From Aphanomyces cochlioides (lineage: Eukaryota; Oomycota; Saprolegniomycetes; Saprolegniales; Verrucalvaceae): a DNA stretch of 64,000 nt. Within the stretch, counting starts at the first letter, position 1, and every line of letters starts with the position of its first letter. Positions 23,202-33,974 of this stretch are shown here, one piece after another. The position numbers and the translations under genes were made by a program. Under the pieces are notes generated by a model, which saw only the letters and a program-made list of their open reading frames with translations, was not told the origin of the DNA and made no database searches. Location: positions 4,216,001 through 4,280,000 of the forward strand of contig JAHQRK010000001.1 in assembly GCA_019828595.1 (NCBI GenBank), read 5' to 3'.

Positions 23202-25289
23202 AGGTATTGTCCTAAATATAGGAGATATACATATCCGAAAGGTCGTGCGAAACCATTTGCGGATATTCACAGTGATGGCAACACACTCGCTCAAAGGACT
23301 CGTTCCGTCAAACACAGCAAATGCAAGGTGAACGCCATAAATGCGTTCAAGCGGTGGGTTGCATCTGAAAACGTTCCGTTCGACCACGTTTTGCAATGTA
23401 TTTCAAAGGATTCAACAGCTGCGGTTTTGGAAGCTGTCATGGATAAGTTCGGCGTTTTCCTTGCGTTTGACGAAGGCGACCGTGGTCGCAAGCTTGCTAA
23501 GACGTCAGTCATACAATACTACAGACAAACTAAGAACTGGATACTTGAGGTAAACCCCCACTTGAAAGCCACAATACAGGATCGTTTGCAAAAAATGGCT
23601 CAAACGCTCGACAAATACTGCAAGCGACGCGAATCAGGTAACATTGTTAAGAAAGCGCTCGCATGTACAAAGGACGAATTGAAAACGCTCACGTCACACA
23701 TCTATAAAAGCGCTATGTGTTTGACCGATTATCAAGACGCTGCTATGCTAATCCTACTCTGGCATTGCTTTGGGCGAGCCTCTGATCTTGAACAAGTCCA
23801 GCAGCAACACCTAGGGGTCGCTCCAGGTGGTGTTCTCACAGTCACCTTCGTACGAATCAAGACGACAGACGAACAAGCGCTTTCACTCTTTCCTGACGCA
23901 TGTGCTGAGACGTGTCCACTGCTCGCTTGCGCGTTGGCTCTTCTTTGCAAGAAGTCGCCGCATCAAGCGCTGCTGAGCCATTTACCGCAATCTAAGAGTG
24001 TGGAAACAATTGAGTATGGCCAAGGTGTACCACTTGTCGCACTGCTTGACCATTTGGTAGCACTGAATGCTGGAGTATCAGATGCTACCCCAACCATGTC
24101 GATTGGCACAAGCGCTGGCGTCCATGCGTACATCAATCGAGTACTCAAGCGAGTCGTTGGTTCCTCCAAATTGATACAAGACATGACGTCCCACAGCTTT
24201 CGACGTGGTGGCGCGCAGCACGCTAATGCTGACAGTTCCATCCAGTTGCAGTGGATTTTCGACCGTGGCGCATGGAATCTGACTTCCACAAACAAAGCGT
24301 TTGCATACATATGCAACACGTCTACAGAAGATCAGAAGATTGCCAAAGTGCTTAGCGGATGGCCATCAGAGAGCACGATTCAAATGCCTACCTTGGAGGG
24401 CTTGAGTGCAACAGAGCGAACGGTGGTGGATCGCGCTCGCAATATACTGTTCGCGAATAGCAGTGGCTTGGCCAGTGATTGCTACAATGTGGCTCGCAAC
24501 GTCTTGGACTTGCTGATGGCTGCTTTGCTTGCGCACTTCCCAAATCTTCGACGACTCAATTCAGCTGGAACAGTCGTCGTCAAAGTCGAGCATGCGTTCC
24601 GCGCTGTTGGAGTCGAGTGTGAAGATGTCTTGTTGTTGTCTTTAAAGGTCATGCAGCCGCATGAGAGACGCATATCCACGCACCACAGCCCACGTCACGG
24701 CGAGTCACCAAGCAAGAAAGCCAGCATGTATCAGCAAGACACAATCATCAAAGAGCTGGTTTCAATCAACAAGGCGCTTCACGAGAGACTTGATGCGATT
24801 GAGGAGCGGCTAGGTGTTCGTCGTCCAGTGCCACCGGTCGAGCCACGAGACATCAATCAGGAGCCTCAAACGACGAAACGTCGGAAAGCAGCAGTCATGT
24901 CGTTGGCAGATACATGGTTCGAATGGTACGCAGCAACACCAAGGCCGTGGCTCCAAAACATTAGCCGCCAAGCGAAGTCAGAGATGAAAGCAATCGTCGG
25001 ATACATGAAGCTCTTCATTGACGAGATGCAATTGATTGAACAATCACCAAGCTTCCGAGAAGATGTACTTCGCTGCGGCATTCAAGCTCAAACCAAGCTT
25101 CTTGAGTTCGTCAGCCAGAGAGCGCCAAACGCTAAGAGCAGAGGAACAGTACTTCGCGAAATGCGCAGGATTCATCGATCTGGAGCGCTCAACCGTCTTG
25201 TCGTAAAGTATCAGCAGCGCCAAGCTTGTGGGAAAATTGTAGACCCAACACCGAAGGCTCACATGCCCGACATCAACCATCAAGAGTAG
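23202..25289 (+). CDS. Crypton-like tyrosine recombinase (copy 2), open
   Basis: The frame is open from about 23202 to the TAG at 25287, more than 690 codons. Catalytic elements are visible: Arg in LLWHCFGRASDLEQV, H-x-x-R in TSHSFRRGGAQ, and Tyr in NKAFAYICNT. The N-terminal part reads FKRWVASENVPFDH, a core-binding-like helical region. The C-terminal part has MSLADTWFEWYAATPRPWLQ, resembling the GCR1_C DNA-binding domain of Cryptons, preceded by a short coiled coil (LVSINKALHERLDAIEERLG). An upstream exon is likely: CCTAG at about 23201 could be an acceptor and GTAAAA at 23146 a donor. Without it the first ATG in frame is internal. Unlike copy 1 this copy shows no frame break in its main exon. 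It would excise and integrate a circular form by site-specific recombination. Confidence 0.75.
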   Translation, partial: RYCPKYRRYTYPKGRAKPFADIHSDGNTLAQRTRSVKHSKCKVNAINAFKRWVASENVPFDHVLQCISKDSTAAVLEAVMDKFGVFLAFDEGDRGRKLAKTSVIQYYRQTKNWILEVNPHLKATIQDRLQKMAQTLDKYCKRRESGNIVKKALACTKDELKTLTSHIYKSAMCLTDYQDAAMLILLWHCFGRASDLEQVQQQHLGVAPGGVLTVTFVRIKTTDEQALSLFPDACAETCPLLACALALLCKKSPHQALLSHLPQSKSVETIEYGQGVPLVALLDHLVALNAGVSDATPTMSIGTSAGVHAYINRVLKRVVGSSKLIQDMTSHSFRRGGAQHANADSSIQLQWIFDRGAWNLTSTNKAFAYICNTSTEDQKIAKVLSGWPSESTIQMPTLEGLSATERTVVDRARNILFANSSGLASDCYNVARNVLDLLMAALLAHFPNLRRLNSAGTVVVKVEHAFRAVGVECEDVLLLSLKVMQPHERRISTHHSPRHGESPSKKASMYQQDTIIKELVSINKALHERLDAIEERLGVRRPVPPVEPRDINQEPQTTKRRKAAVMSLADTWFEWYAATPRPWLQNISRQAKSEMKAIVGYMKLFIDEMQLIEQSPSFREDVLRCGIQAQTKLLEFVSQRAPNAKSRGTVLREMRRIHRSGALNRLVVKYQQRQACGKIVDPTPKAHMPDINHQE

Positions 25290-25290
25290 T

Positions 25291-25357
25291 AGCGACGACT
25301 GGAGTCGAACCAGTACAACTAACATATACATGTCAGACCCTCCGAGGGTACGTCGCT
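25291..25357 (-). tRNA. tRNA-like structure (possible tRNA-Tyr or pseudo-tRNA)
   Basis: On the minus strand AGCGACG at the 5' end pairs perfectly with CGTCGCT at the 3' end (7 bp). The T arm is ideal, ACTGG-TTCGACT-CCAGT, and GGTTCGACTCC matches the pol III B box. The anticodon arm CTGAC/GTTAG holds an 8-nt loop ATGTATAT, which contains GTA after a T, as for tyrosine; the stem could also zip further to a 4-nt loop. The D arm (CCCT/AGGG) has a 3-nt loop and lacks GG. At 67 nt it is shorter than a normal cytosolic tRNA. It begins one base after the stop codon of the recombinase on the other strand. Confidence 0.45.
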
Positions 25358-26174
25358 GAAAAGCCACCGCAAGCGCTTCAGGAGGCGTAAAGCTTTAGCG
25401 GAGGTAGCGTTTTGAGCTCAAACCATGCCACGTGTGCCAATACCAATCCAAGTCATACACCAGAACACACTCCCCAGTGGTAGGTCACGTGGCAACAAAG
25501 GCGGCCCATGGGAGAGTTCGACAAACCGGGAGGATGTCAGCTCAGGTCCGACGCAGCACGGAACCGCAAGACCTATTGGCTCCACCTAAATCCCCCTCCC
25601 GGTGTCGTCAGGTGCAGAGAAGCTCGCAGCAGCACAGTCGGTTGGGCGGGCGGGCATGTGCGGCTGAGTGGGTGCCGTCAGGTCTTGAGCTGAGATTGCC
25701 ACGTGCCCATCCATTCGCTTGAGCCAGTGGTTGCAAACCGCAAAATGAATCCAGTAACCAAAATTTTCTATATATAAATTTTGAGAGGTCTATTCTTGTC
25801 GTGGAGGCTCATTTTTCAATTTGCCGTGGAGTGCAAAAGTGCTGTCCGGCCACTGAAACACCCTCAAAATCGTTTTTCTCAATTTTCTCGGTCCACAGGC
25901 CACTAGAGGCGATTCTATTGCACCCAGAAAGTTTTATTTTCAAGCAAAAAATGCTGTCAATCCCAGGAAATAATGACTGTATTGTTGTATGGCAATTTTA
26001 TTACATAATGTAATAAAATTCAAATCTATGTTATATATGAATTTTGTATTGACCAAATGTTTTTCCAGCGGTTTAGGATAGCCAATCATATGTGTCGGAT
26101 TGGCATGTCAGAATAGGTCAAACTTGTCGGAATATTTATCCTATCGTAAGATAGAAAATACATTATAACTAACT
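25358..26174. other. Non-coding part of the inserted segment
   Basis: 25358-25740 is relatively GC-rich and 25740-26174 AT-rich. No gene is supported. Copies of the TGTCGG motif occur at 26091 and 26124. Confidence 0.4.
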
Positions 26175-26706
26175 CTACGTTAGATTGACTGGGAAGGTCG
26201 TTTTCAAAATGCTAAAGAGGGTGTAAGTATGTTTGTGTCTCTTGATGGGACAGACTTCAGGATCCAGGAACCATCGGACTTCGACCCTGGTTGGTATTCC
26301 CACAAATTCTATGGCCCTGATATACGCTACGAGGTCGGATTATGTATTCGAACAGGACATATAGTTTGGCTTAATGGGGTGTACCCTGCGGCACATGGTC
26401 AGATTTGACCTTAGCCAGAAGTGCATACACCCAAGCTGTCAAAGCTGGTGAAATGACTTGCGCGGATTTGTGATACGCCGATCCCATTTTTTTGTCAACC
26501 CTCGATATTTTTCTGAAAGCTCTGCGCATCAAAAAAAGATTATGGCACGACACGAAACTGTCAATAGAAGACTGAAATCGTTCGGTGTATTACAGCAAAT
26601 ATTCCGTCACGATGTTGATTTGCACATCTTATGCACTTATGCCATCGTGAATATTGTTCAGCTAGACATTGAAAATGGATGTCCCCTATATTCTATAAAT
26701 GATTGA
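26175..26706 (+). pseudogene. DDE transposase, 3' part (split by insertion)
   Basis: The continuation of the 22600 relic. It reads MFVSLDGTDFRIQEPSDFDP (first catalytic Asp in SLDGTDF), WYSHKFYGPDIRYEVGLCIR and GHIVWLNGVYPAAHG, then in other frames a second-Asp region and MARHETVNRRLKSFGVLQQI with the final Glu (HETVN). An acceptor-like GTTAG precedes the segment. Frame shifts between the blocks show decay. Together the two parts cover most of a transposase of this family. Confidence 0.55.
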
Positions 26707-27693
26707 TTTAGAAAATTCATTATTTAATGTGAAATTTGATGGAGTTCCCGCACCTCCATGCTAATAATGTCAAGGTGGATTTGTCAGAATCTCGATATGC
26801 TAAAAATATATTGTTGGAAACAGTCAATAATTGTTTCAACATAGTGCCGCCTTTAGTGGCTTTCACGACGTCATAGAAACAGACTCAGGTCTGGCAAAGG
26901 ACAGAAGATCCATGAGTCATCGCTTAAACATGCCCACTTGTGTATTCTTCGCCTGGTTGTGGTCTGCATCAGCTATCCGAATAACTACAAAAATGTACTA
27001 GTATTGTCAAATCGATTCGAATTTGGAGTTGCCTGGCGAATCGAATAGCCTTGGCAAATCGATTTGAGAATCAACTAGCCAACCAGATTGCGCTATTCTT
27101 TATTTTCAGCCAATCAAAGAACTTAAATTTTGCCCTCATTTGTGTACCGCTTTAACATCGTCAAAACTCGTAACAACAATGTTTCCTTGCGAAAAATCAG
27201 CGCATCCCCAGCATGGCTGATGGAACTACGAGCAACTCTTTAAATGGTCCTGGTAAATGATACATATAAAGAGAAAAAGACAATCATAATCGATTCGGCA
27301 AATTAGTGTGAAATTGACAATACGACATGGCAAAAGAACACGGAGGAAATCGCTGGAAAAAGGCAACGTACGATCAAATCCAAGCTTGGATCGCACAGTG
27401 TGTGTTTCTGACCGCAAGGAGCGCTAGCTTTACGAAGTTCGTGAGTTTCACAGCTCGAGTTGTGATTCGGTTGATTATCCGGTTATTTTGTTTATCCGGA
27501 TCCTAAAATTACTTAGGTGACAATATTGAAAAACTTGATTTTAATGACATTAATCAGGAAATGTTTCGAATGTCAATCGTGAAATACTGATTTTATGTTG
27601 TTAAAGTGAGGTGTAGTTTACTCAAGGTTGTCTCGATATTGCTTTTGGGGCAGATCCCATCGAGGAAGCTCGAGCCATTGGAAGGGTTGTCTG
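26707..27693. other. Spacer upstream of the TBC1D22-like gene
   Basis: No gene supported. A CCAAT box lies at 27110 and two ATCCGG motifs at about 27475-27500. Confidence 0.4.
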
Positions 27694-29311
27694 ATGGAGA
27701 GAGAAGCGACTTCCGCGCCAGCCACCTCCTCGGTATGTTCATTCTAGCTCAGTGTTCTACGTGTATGCCATGTTTTCCTGCAATGTTTGGCGTTTTGTGG
27801 CAGTCATTTGGCGAGAACAAGGAATGACGGCTTGAACTTCGTAGGAAGCGAGTCCAAAAGCGAGCGTATTTAAGAACGCACTCAACAAATTTGGCAAGAA
27901 GGACAAGCCGCCGAATGTTGTGCAGTCTACTTCGGGTGGATTCTTCGGTCGGAAAAAGACACCGTCAAATCCATTGTTTCCTGGGACGATCAAACAAGCG
28001 TCATTCTGCGGTGGACAACTTCCACCCGTATGGGCAACACCGCCACCTCCTGTCAAGCACAGTGACTCGTCGGAGAGTACAAAATCTCCTGCCAAAGATT
28101 CGACCTCATCGACTGCTCCGGGACCTCGCAATGCAGCTGGGAATCTCCGGTCCGAGCAATTTGCCGCCTTGTTGAAAAGCGACAAGGAATCTGTCGACTT
28201 GGAACGCCTTCGTGAACTAAGCTGGGGTGGCGTGCCTGTCGAATTCCGACCCCTCGTGTGGAAGTTGCTCTTGAGTTATGTCCCCTCTCACAAAGATCGA
28301 CGGGACGCCATGCTGCAGCGAAAACGGAGCGAATACCGCGATCTGTTGCAGCAATATTACTATATTCCAGACACTGACCGAGGCATGAAAGAGCAAGAAA
28401 CATTGCATCAGGTATGTCAACCCAATCCTTCTAGGAGCCTAAGCTTTTCACATCGACATCTTAGATCTTGATTGACATTCCACGGACAAATCCCGACGTC
28501 CCGCTCTTCCAAAGCCCCATCATCCAAAAGGTAGTCTAGGGATTCATCCCACTTGTTGACAACTCCGTGTAGTCGATGGAACGGGCATTATATATTTGGG
28601 CCATTCGACACCCTGCTAGCGGCTACGTTCAAGGCATAAACGACTTGCTCACGCCGTTCGTGACGGTCTTTTTGTCGTCATTTACTGGTAAGTCCTAGCC
28701 ATGTCGTGCTCGACGCGTTGACTCTGTCTAGAGGATCCCGAGACGTGTGATATGGCGACAATCCACGAAGACATCGTGGACGAAATCGAAGCCGATAGTT
28801 ATTGGTGCTTGACGAAACTTTTGGACGACATTCAAGTAGGATCTCGTCGTCGCTCTTTATGTTGATTGCGGCACTGTAGGATCATTATACATTTTCACAG
28901 CCAGGACTGCAGCGCATGGTGCAGCGGATGGAGGATTTAGTCCGTCGATGCGACGCCGACTTGTATCAGCACATTGTCGAGAAGGAGCAAGTCCAGTTTG
29001 TCCAGTTTGCATTCCGGTGGATGAATTGCCTCTTGATGCGTGAATGTCCACTCAGTGCAATCGTCCGCCTCTGGGATACATATCTCTGCGAAGACAATGG
29101 CTTTGAGAGCTTCCACGTGTACGTCTGTGCGGCGATCCTCATGACTTTTGGCGACCAACTGAAAGACATGCAATTCCAAGACTTGGTGCTCTTCCTTCAG
29201 AGTTTACCGACCAAAACATGGACGGAAGATGACATTGAGCCGCTATTGTCGCGGGCGTATATCCTCCAAACGTATTTTGCCGACGCGCCAAATCATATTC
29301 CACACAAGTAG
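27694..29311 (+). CDS. TBC1D22: TBC1D22-like Rab GTPase-activating protein
   Basis: A TBC-domain RabGAP. A 13-codon first exon (27694-27732, MEREATSAPATSS) is joined over a 112-nt intron (27733-27844). Further introns are 28412-28464, 28531-28572, 28688-28731 and 28836-28879. The catalytic arginine finger lies in ILIDIPRTNPD and the glutamine finger in GYVQGINDLLTPF. LSWGGVPVEFRPLVWKLLLS, DSYWCLTKLLDDIQDHYTFS, RLWDTYL and the terminal FADAPNH are signatures of the TBC1D22A/B subgroup, which acts at the Golgi in animals. The N-terminal about 90 residues are Ser/Pro-rich and unconserved. Both fingers are present, so it should be active. Confidence 0.88.
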
Positions 29312-29446
29312 AGACCATCTTCGCCTTTGTTTTTGAATGCATCGACATTTGTCACAACTTTCAAATGTCCTTCCTGGATCATCGGTTTCAAAAGTTACAG
29401 ATCGGTTTCACGCAGTATTGCTCGATTTGAGCTGCGATAAGAGCTC

Positions 29447-30448
29447 ATGGCGTCGTATCTTCAAGACACGATTCGATGCAAAGGGGCTAAGATTTGCAGC
29501 CCGTTCGTGCGGGAAATGGGCGGCAAACGCGTCGTCGGGTACGTCTCAAGCGCAACAGGAGAAGTGTTCGCATGCACGGAAGGCAAGCACGTCCTCTTGA
29601 CGCACACGGGAGGCGAGCCGATGGGAGTTGCGTTTGACAGCCATGGCAAATTGCATCTGGCAGATTGTGCTCACGTCGCCATTTTAAGGGCGGATATCGC
29701 AGTGCACAACCAACAGCCAGGCATCGTCGTGAAGGAATACGAGGAGAAACCATTCAAGGGGCCGAGTAGCATCGATGTCGCGACGAGTGGAGTGCTCTAT
29801 TTCACCGACAGCGGACCGTTTGGTGAAACAACACTTGCAGAACCCCGCGGGAGTGTTTTTTGTATCGCTCCAAGCCCATCGGGAGGTCAAGTGCTCAAAC
29901 CACTTGCTCTCGAATGTCTCGCCCACCCTTGTGGCATTGCGGCATCTCCACACGCAGCGTCGTGCATGTGCGACTCACTCATCAATCCTCGTTTCAAAAG
30001 GCGTCTTGTAGATATGTCACCGAGATGATGTCGAATAGACTGCTACGATTTGTCCAGCGACCTCCTGGCGTGTATCACTGCAGTGTGTTTTATCAATTTG
30101 CTGGTGGCATTGGTCCATCCTGTGTTGCATGCGACGCCACTGGTCGCGTTTACATTGGCTCATATGACTTTGCAGGTTCCAACATCACATGCCTTGCTCC
30201 TTTCCTAAGCAAAATGTTTAGGCTCGTCGGATCCCAACGGAAAGATTTACATTTTGTCGGCGGCTGGCATCTTGGAACATGTCTTGGAAGTACCAGGTCC
30301 AGAAATCACTGGCATTTGTGTCGAGTAAGATTTATTTCGAAATGTTGCATCACATTCTTCTTTGTCTAGATCGTCGCACACTTTGATCGTGACTGAAGCG
30401 TCAACGAATTCATTGCATTGCATTACGCTCGATGCAATCTTTAGATGA
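29447..30448 (+). CDS. SMP-30/gluconolactonase-like six-bladed propeller protein
   Basis: Four exons with introns 29968-30011, 30176-30221 and 30325-30369. The protein shows repeated propeller strands: GEPMGVAFDSHGKLHLADCA, GPSSIDVATSGVLYFTDSG, GPSCVACDATGRVYIGSYDF and DPNGKIYILSAAGILEHVLE. These resemble SMP-30/LRE (gluconolactonase) and strictosidine-synthase-like families. No signal peptide is seen, so it is likely cytosolic. Substrate is not predictable; lactonase or esterase activity is possible. The ATG at 29447 is 136 bp after the TBC1D22-like stop, both on the same strand. Confidence 0.75.
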
Positions 30449-30480
30449 AATTACTTCGAAAACTTTGAGATAAGAGAGTA

Positions 30481-32783
30481 TTAAGACGAGTGTTTTGTTG
30501 GAGTCATAGGTGCGCTGCCAACGAACATTTCACGCAGCATGGCATCGACATTGGCTGGAGTGTATTTGACATACTTGTCCATGTTCTTCTTGGAGAAATG
30601 AATGACAGAATACCTGCAGTCAGTTTAGAAGAGAAGTGGGTATGCATCTTACTTTTCATGGAACACAGAATACGGTGGAAGAATACGTTGCGTCGCAGCA
30701 CCTTGAAGTTTTTTGCGCAGATCTGCATCTGGCACCATGAACGTTTTCTGTGCGAAACATTAGAAATATCGCCGTGATTGACAAAGTACATGATTTGCAT
30801 GGATCTCTTCCAAAGTCACGTTGAATTTCTATCACCGTTGGAAATTTCATGAACGTTGAACGATACATACCGCGAACTTTTCCTTTAGAATACGTCCACT
30901 CTCCAGTGTCAACAGGTCGCTATTGCGAGTGTATTGCAATTTATTCTTGGGATCGGCGAGAATGGGATCAAAGACGTCGAAGCTACAATTGGATCTGGAA
31001 AAATAGTTCTCGTCAAGGTGGGCCTACCTGGTTTGGACAAATGTTTGAATTGCCTTGTCACCAAGAGATGCAATTTTTGGCTGAATCGTCTGCTGCAAGG
31101 CAGCTGTCACGATGGCATTTTGTGAATCGTGGGCTAATTGTTTGAGCGAGTTCGACACATAGAAAATGTTGTTGACCAAAAATATAGCTCGGAGGTCATC
31201 GCGGCCTTTGAATAAGTTGGCTTTAGCGTTCAGTGCGTCGATCAATTTCATGATAATGGCATCTAGTGCATTCTGTAAACAAAGAACAAAGATAGTTCCT
31301 GCGTACCAACGAAATACGCTACGTTTGTTGTTTGATCGGTTGCCAAGAGCGATTCCAATTCAACGACGTGATCGCACAACTGGCGGAGAAATTGCATAAC
31401 CTAGCCAACAATTCAAATACATTTTCGACCACTATTTGAAGGAATGCATACATTACTCGACACGGGATGGACATTGCCGTCTCTCAACCCATTCTTTTCT
31501 TGCTGGAGGGCTTCACTAATTTCTTCTTTGAATCGATTTAGTTTTTTCTTTGACGTGACCGCCAGTCCCTCCTCGATTTTGCCAACAATGCCGACTAACC
31601 TCCATGGTTCAGTTGTTTCAACCCCAGGATGCTCCCGTAGACGAAGTGGCGGCTAAAAAGTGAATTGGGAATCTCATCGTGCATGTGCAATTCTACCTGC
31701 AAGACGTCCTTAAAAGCTGCGCTTTTAATCTTGAACAAGTAATGAAGGTCCAATGGTCGGAATATCTCATCTGTTGACTCGTCTTGGACATCATTTGTGA
31801 GACTTTCCAGTAGTGGTGCAATGGTGTAGCTCAGGGCGGCATGATTTAAATCTTCATTTGGAAAAATTTGGCTCGATAAGATTTTCTCTGACTAAGAAGT
31901 GTCAATAAGACACAAGGTCAGGAGATACCCGAATGACTTCGACGATGTTGTCCAAGTATTGCCCAATTTCGTCCTTTGCGTCATCACTATAACAACAGTA
32001 TTACTTTTTTCTGTATCAACTGAGGACTTACGATTGTGTTGCAGGTTTTGCACCTTTGAAAAAATCTTGGATAATTTTAAATCGTCGCTCGCCGTACTCG
32101 ACGAGTAATTGCCTCGGTGGAAATGCCGTGCTCAGGAGGCATTTGACCAATTCATTGGTTTTTGCAACATCAATTTCGTTTGCTTTCGAGACTGAGACTT
32201 GTTGCTGGCATGTATTGTCTTCGAGGGTGATGCTCTTGTATGAATATCGAGCATACAGGGCAACATCATTCACAATATCTGTCTTGCATTTGACTTGGGT
32301 TTGAGCCAGAAGCTGCTTGGCTTGCTCAAGAGCCTTCCCAGACCCTTCGTACACTCGATGTTCTTCTAAGAACGCTATCGATCGCAATAGCTTTTGAATC
32401 GACTCGATGTATTCCTCTTGGTCGTATTTCGCGCCTTTTTGAAGCGTTGATGCGACCTAACAAACATTTCCACCACTTGGGTATTATATCTCCCAACCTC
32501 TGTCGCCGTTGTGAAGGTTTCGTTGACAGCACGCAGTTCATGAACGCTCAGGTCAATGTTCTTTTGCGTCTCTCTCAGTTTGCCCGTCAAATTGTAGATG
32601 GGCATCATTTGACCTTCCAAACGATCAAGACCTGTTTTGAAGCCCGCAAGGACCGTGTTGATCGTCGCAAGCTGTGTCTACGAATCAACATTACATTCCA
32701 AACGTCTAAAACGATCAACGCACCTTGCTTTCGCCCAAAGCGCGTCGAATCGCGTCGATCGAGTGTGGCATTGGAGCTTCCAT
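30481..32783 (-). CDS. EXO70: Exocyst subunit EXO70
   Basis: The exocyst subunit that binds PI(4,5)P2 and tethers secretory vesicles at the plasma membrane. The first exon starts MEAPMPHSIDAIRRALGESK and is followed by a 46-nt intron (32678-32723), then QLATINTVLAGFKTGLDRLE and MMPIYNLTGKLRETQKNID, the conserved N-terminal coiled-coil region. SIAFLEEHRVYEGSGKALEQ follows. The C-terminal rod ends with TFMVPDADLRKKL, RILPPYSVFHEKY and KYVKYTPANVDAML, matching the lipid-binding end of the family; the last intron is 30614-30652. Several other short introns break the middle; their borders were not all set. Exocyst-dependent secretion supports tip growth in oomycete hyphae. Confidence 0.88.
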
Positions 32784-32911
32784 CCTCCCTCCTGCAAAAT
32801 TCAAAATGAGTGCCCTCCAAAGATCGTCGAAAAATAAAAAAATACACTTGAAATTAGTGAGAAAATCAATTATTTTTTTATTATGTGGATATCTTTCCAC
32901 ACAAAGCCGTC

Positions 32912-33950
32912 ATGGCACGAAGAAGGAAGAAGCTGAGCAATGGACAACAACGCGACGAAAACACTCAGGACAGCTTGACGCCTGGATTCTCCGCTAGAGA
33001 ATTAAGGAGTCTCATCATCTGGCTGGTTGTTGCTGTCATAGCTTTGGCAATGTTGCTTGGGTCGATGATTGCCTTGTTTCTGAGTTGGCCATCATCAAAT
33101 ACAAGGCCCGACAGCACTCCAAGTCAACATATACGAGTAGGTTTTGCTGCTGTGATCATTGCCGTGAATGATGCGCATTGCTAGCTCCTGCGAGACGTTG
33201 ACCAGCTGCCTATTCCAAAGTTTCGAGCCCTCCTGTGCTCTGTTGGTGAGATCTGGAGCTTTAAGCAATTCGTGCAATCGCATCCTGTAGTGACAACATT
33301 TGAACATGACGGTATACATGGCCTTGTACACGCAGCCATGTACTACAGAGACGGATTCGACGCATCTCTGAAGTATAAACCACTACCGAAGGGTCTCTTT
33401 GCATCCAATGTCGTGTATGGGATGTTCTCGATTACAGCATGGGATTTGCTACAGCTCAACGAGGTAAGCGCCGCTGCGTCAATGCATTTTGAGACAACTG
33501 GATGTAGACCAAGATCGAACCAAGGAAGATTGCTTGGCTTGAGGACACGTACACGGCCATGCGCTCGGTTGGCAACCATTCTGTCGTCAATTGGTAGGAC
33601 GACTCCTTGGCCCAATGATGTCTGATGTCCTCATGGCTCGTTCCATAACTTGGCACATACGTGGCAGGCCACAGGTTTTCTCTTTGTCTTTCCAAAGACG
33701 TCGCCCACGATTGAGCATCAAGTGATCTTGCAAGCACGAATACGAGAACAGGTCCCGATCGCCACAGAACTTTGGAGCAGGTAGCTCAAAATTGCAATAG
33801 GCTCAGGTATTCAAGTGGAGTATGCATACATGGGGCGAGCAATCTCCTCGCCATTCAAATATCATCCAAGAGATCTTGCCAACGTTTGCTCAGTTGGAAG
33901 CGCTCCGAAGCCAAAGCCCGAGTTACCACATTGAGGACGATCACAAATAA
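32912..33950 (+). CDS. Unrecognised single-pass (type II) membrane protein
   Basis: The family is not recognised. The start MARRRKKLSNGQQRDENTQD is basic and is followed by one strong membrane helix (LIIWLVVAVIALAMLLGSMI), giving a short cytosolic tail and a luminal C-terminal domain. Introns at about 33136-33183 (GTAGGT...TGCTAG) and 33464-33507 (GTAAGC...TGTAG) are clear; two or three later ones, around 33596-33660, 33779-33810 and 33830-33860, are uncertain. Luminal stretches include FEHDGIHGLVHAAMYYRDGF, FLFVFPKTSPTIEHQVILQA and EILPTFAQLEALRSQSPSYH before the TAA at 33948. The layout would suit a Golgi enzyme, but no glycosyltransferase motif was found. Its start lies 128 bp from the divergent EXO70 start. 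Confidence 0.55.
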
Positions 33951-33974
33951 ATATAAATAATACCATCCTGTCTA

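Larger units (their letters stand above)
22926..26174 (+). mobile_element. Inserted segment carrying a Crypton-like recombinase
   Basis: The segment separates two halves of one DDE transposase and holds a complete tyrosine recombinase frame and a tRNA-like structure. Near its borders lie inverted copies of a 15-bp motif, AT(G/A)AATATTCCGACA, at about 22930 and 26120. Further copies of TTCCGACA or TGTCGG occur at 23089-23110, 23178 and 26091. Exact ends were not determined. Most Cryptons have no inverted repeats, so these may be recombination sites instead. Confidence 0.5.

Noticed and set aside
25432..25722. Plus-strand frame downstream of the tRNA-like structure
   Set aside because: Arg/Ser/Pro-rich, no domain, overlapped by another frame; it reflects GC-rich DNA.
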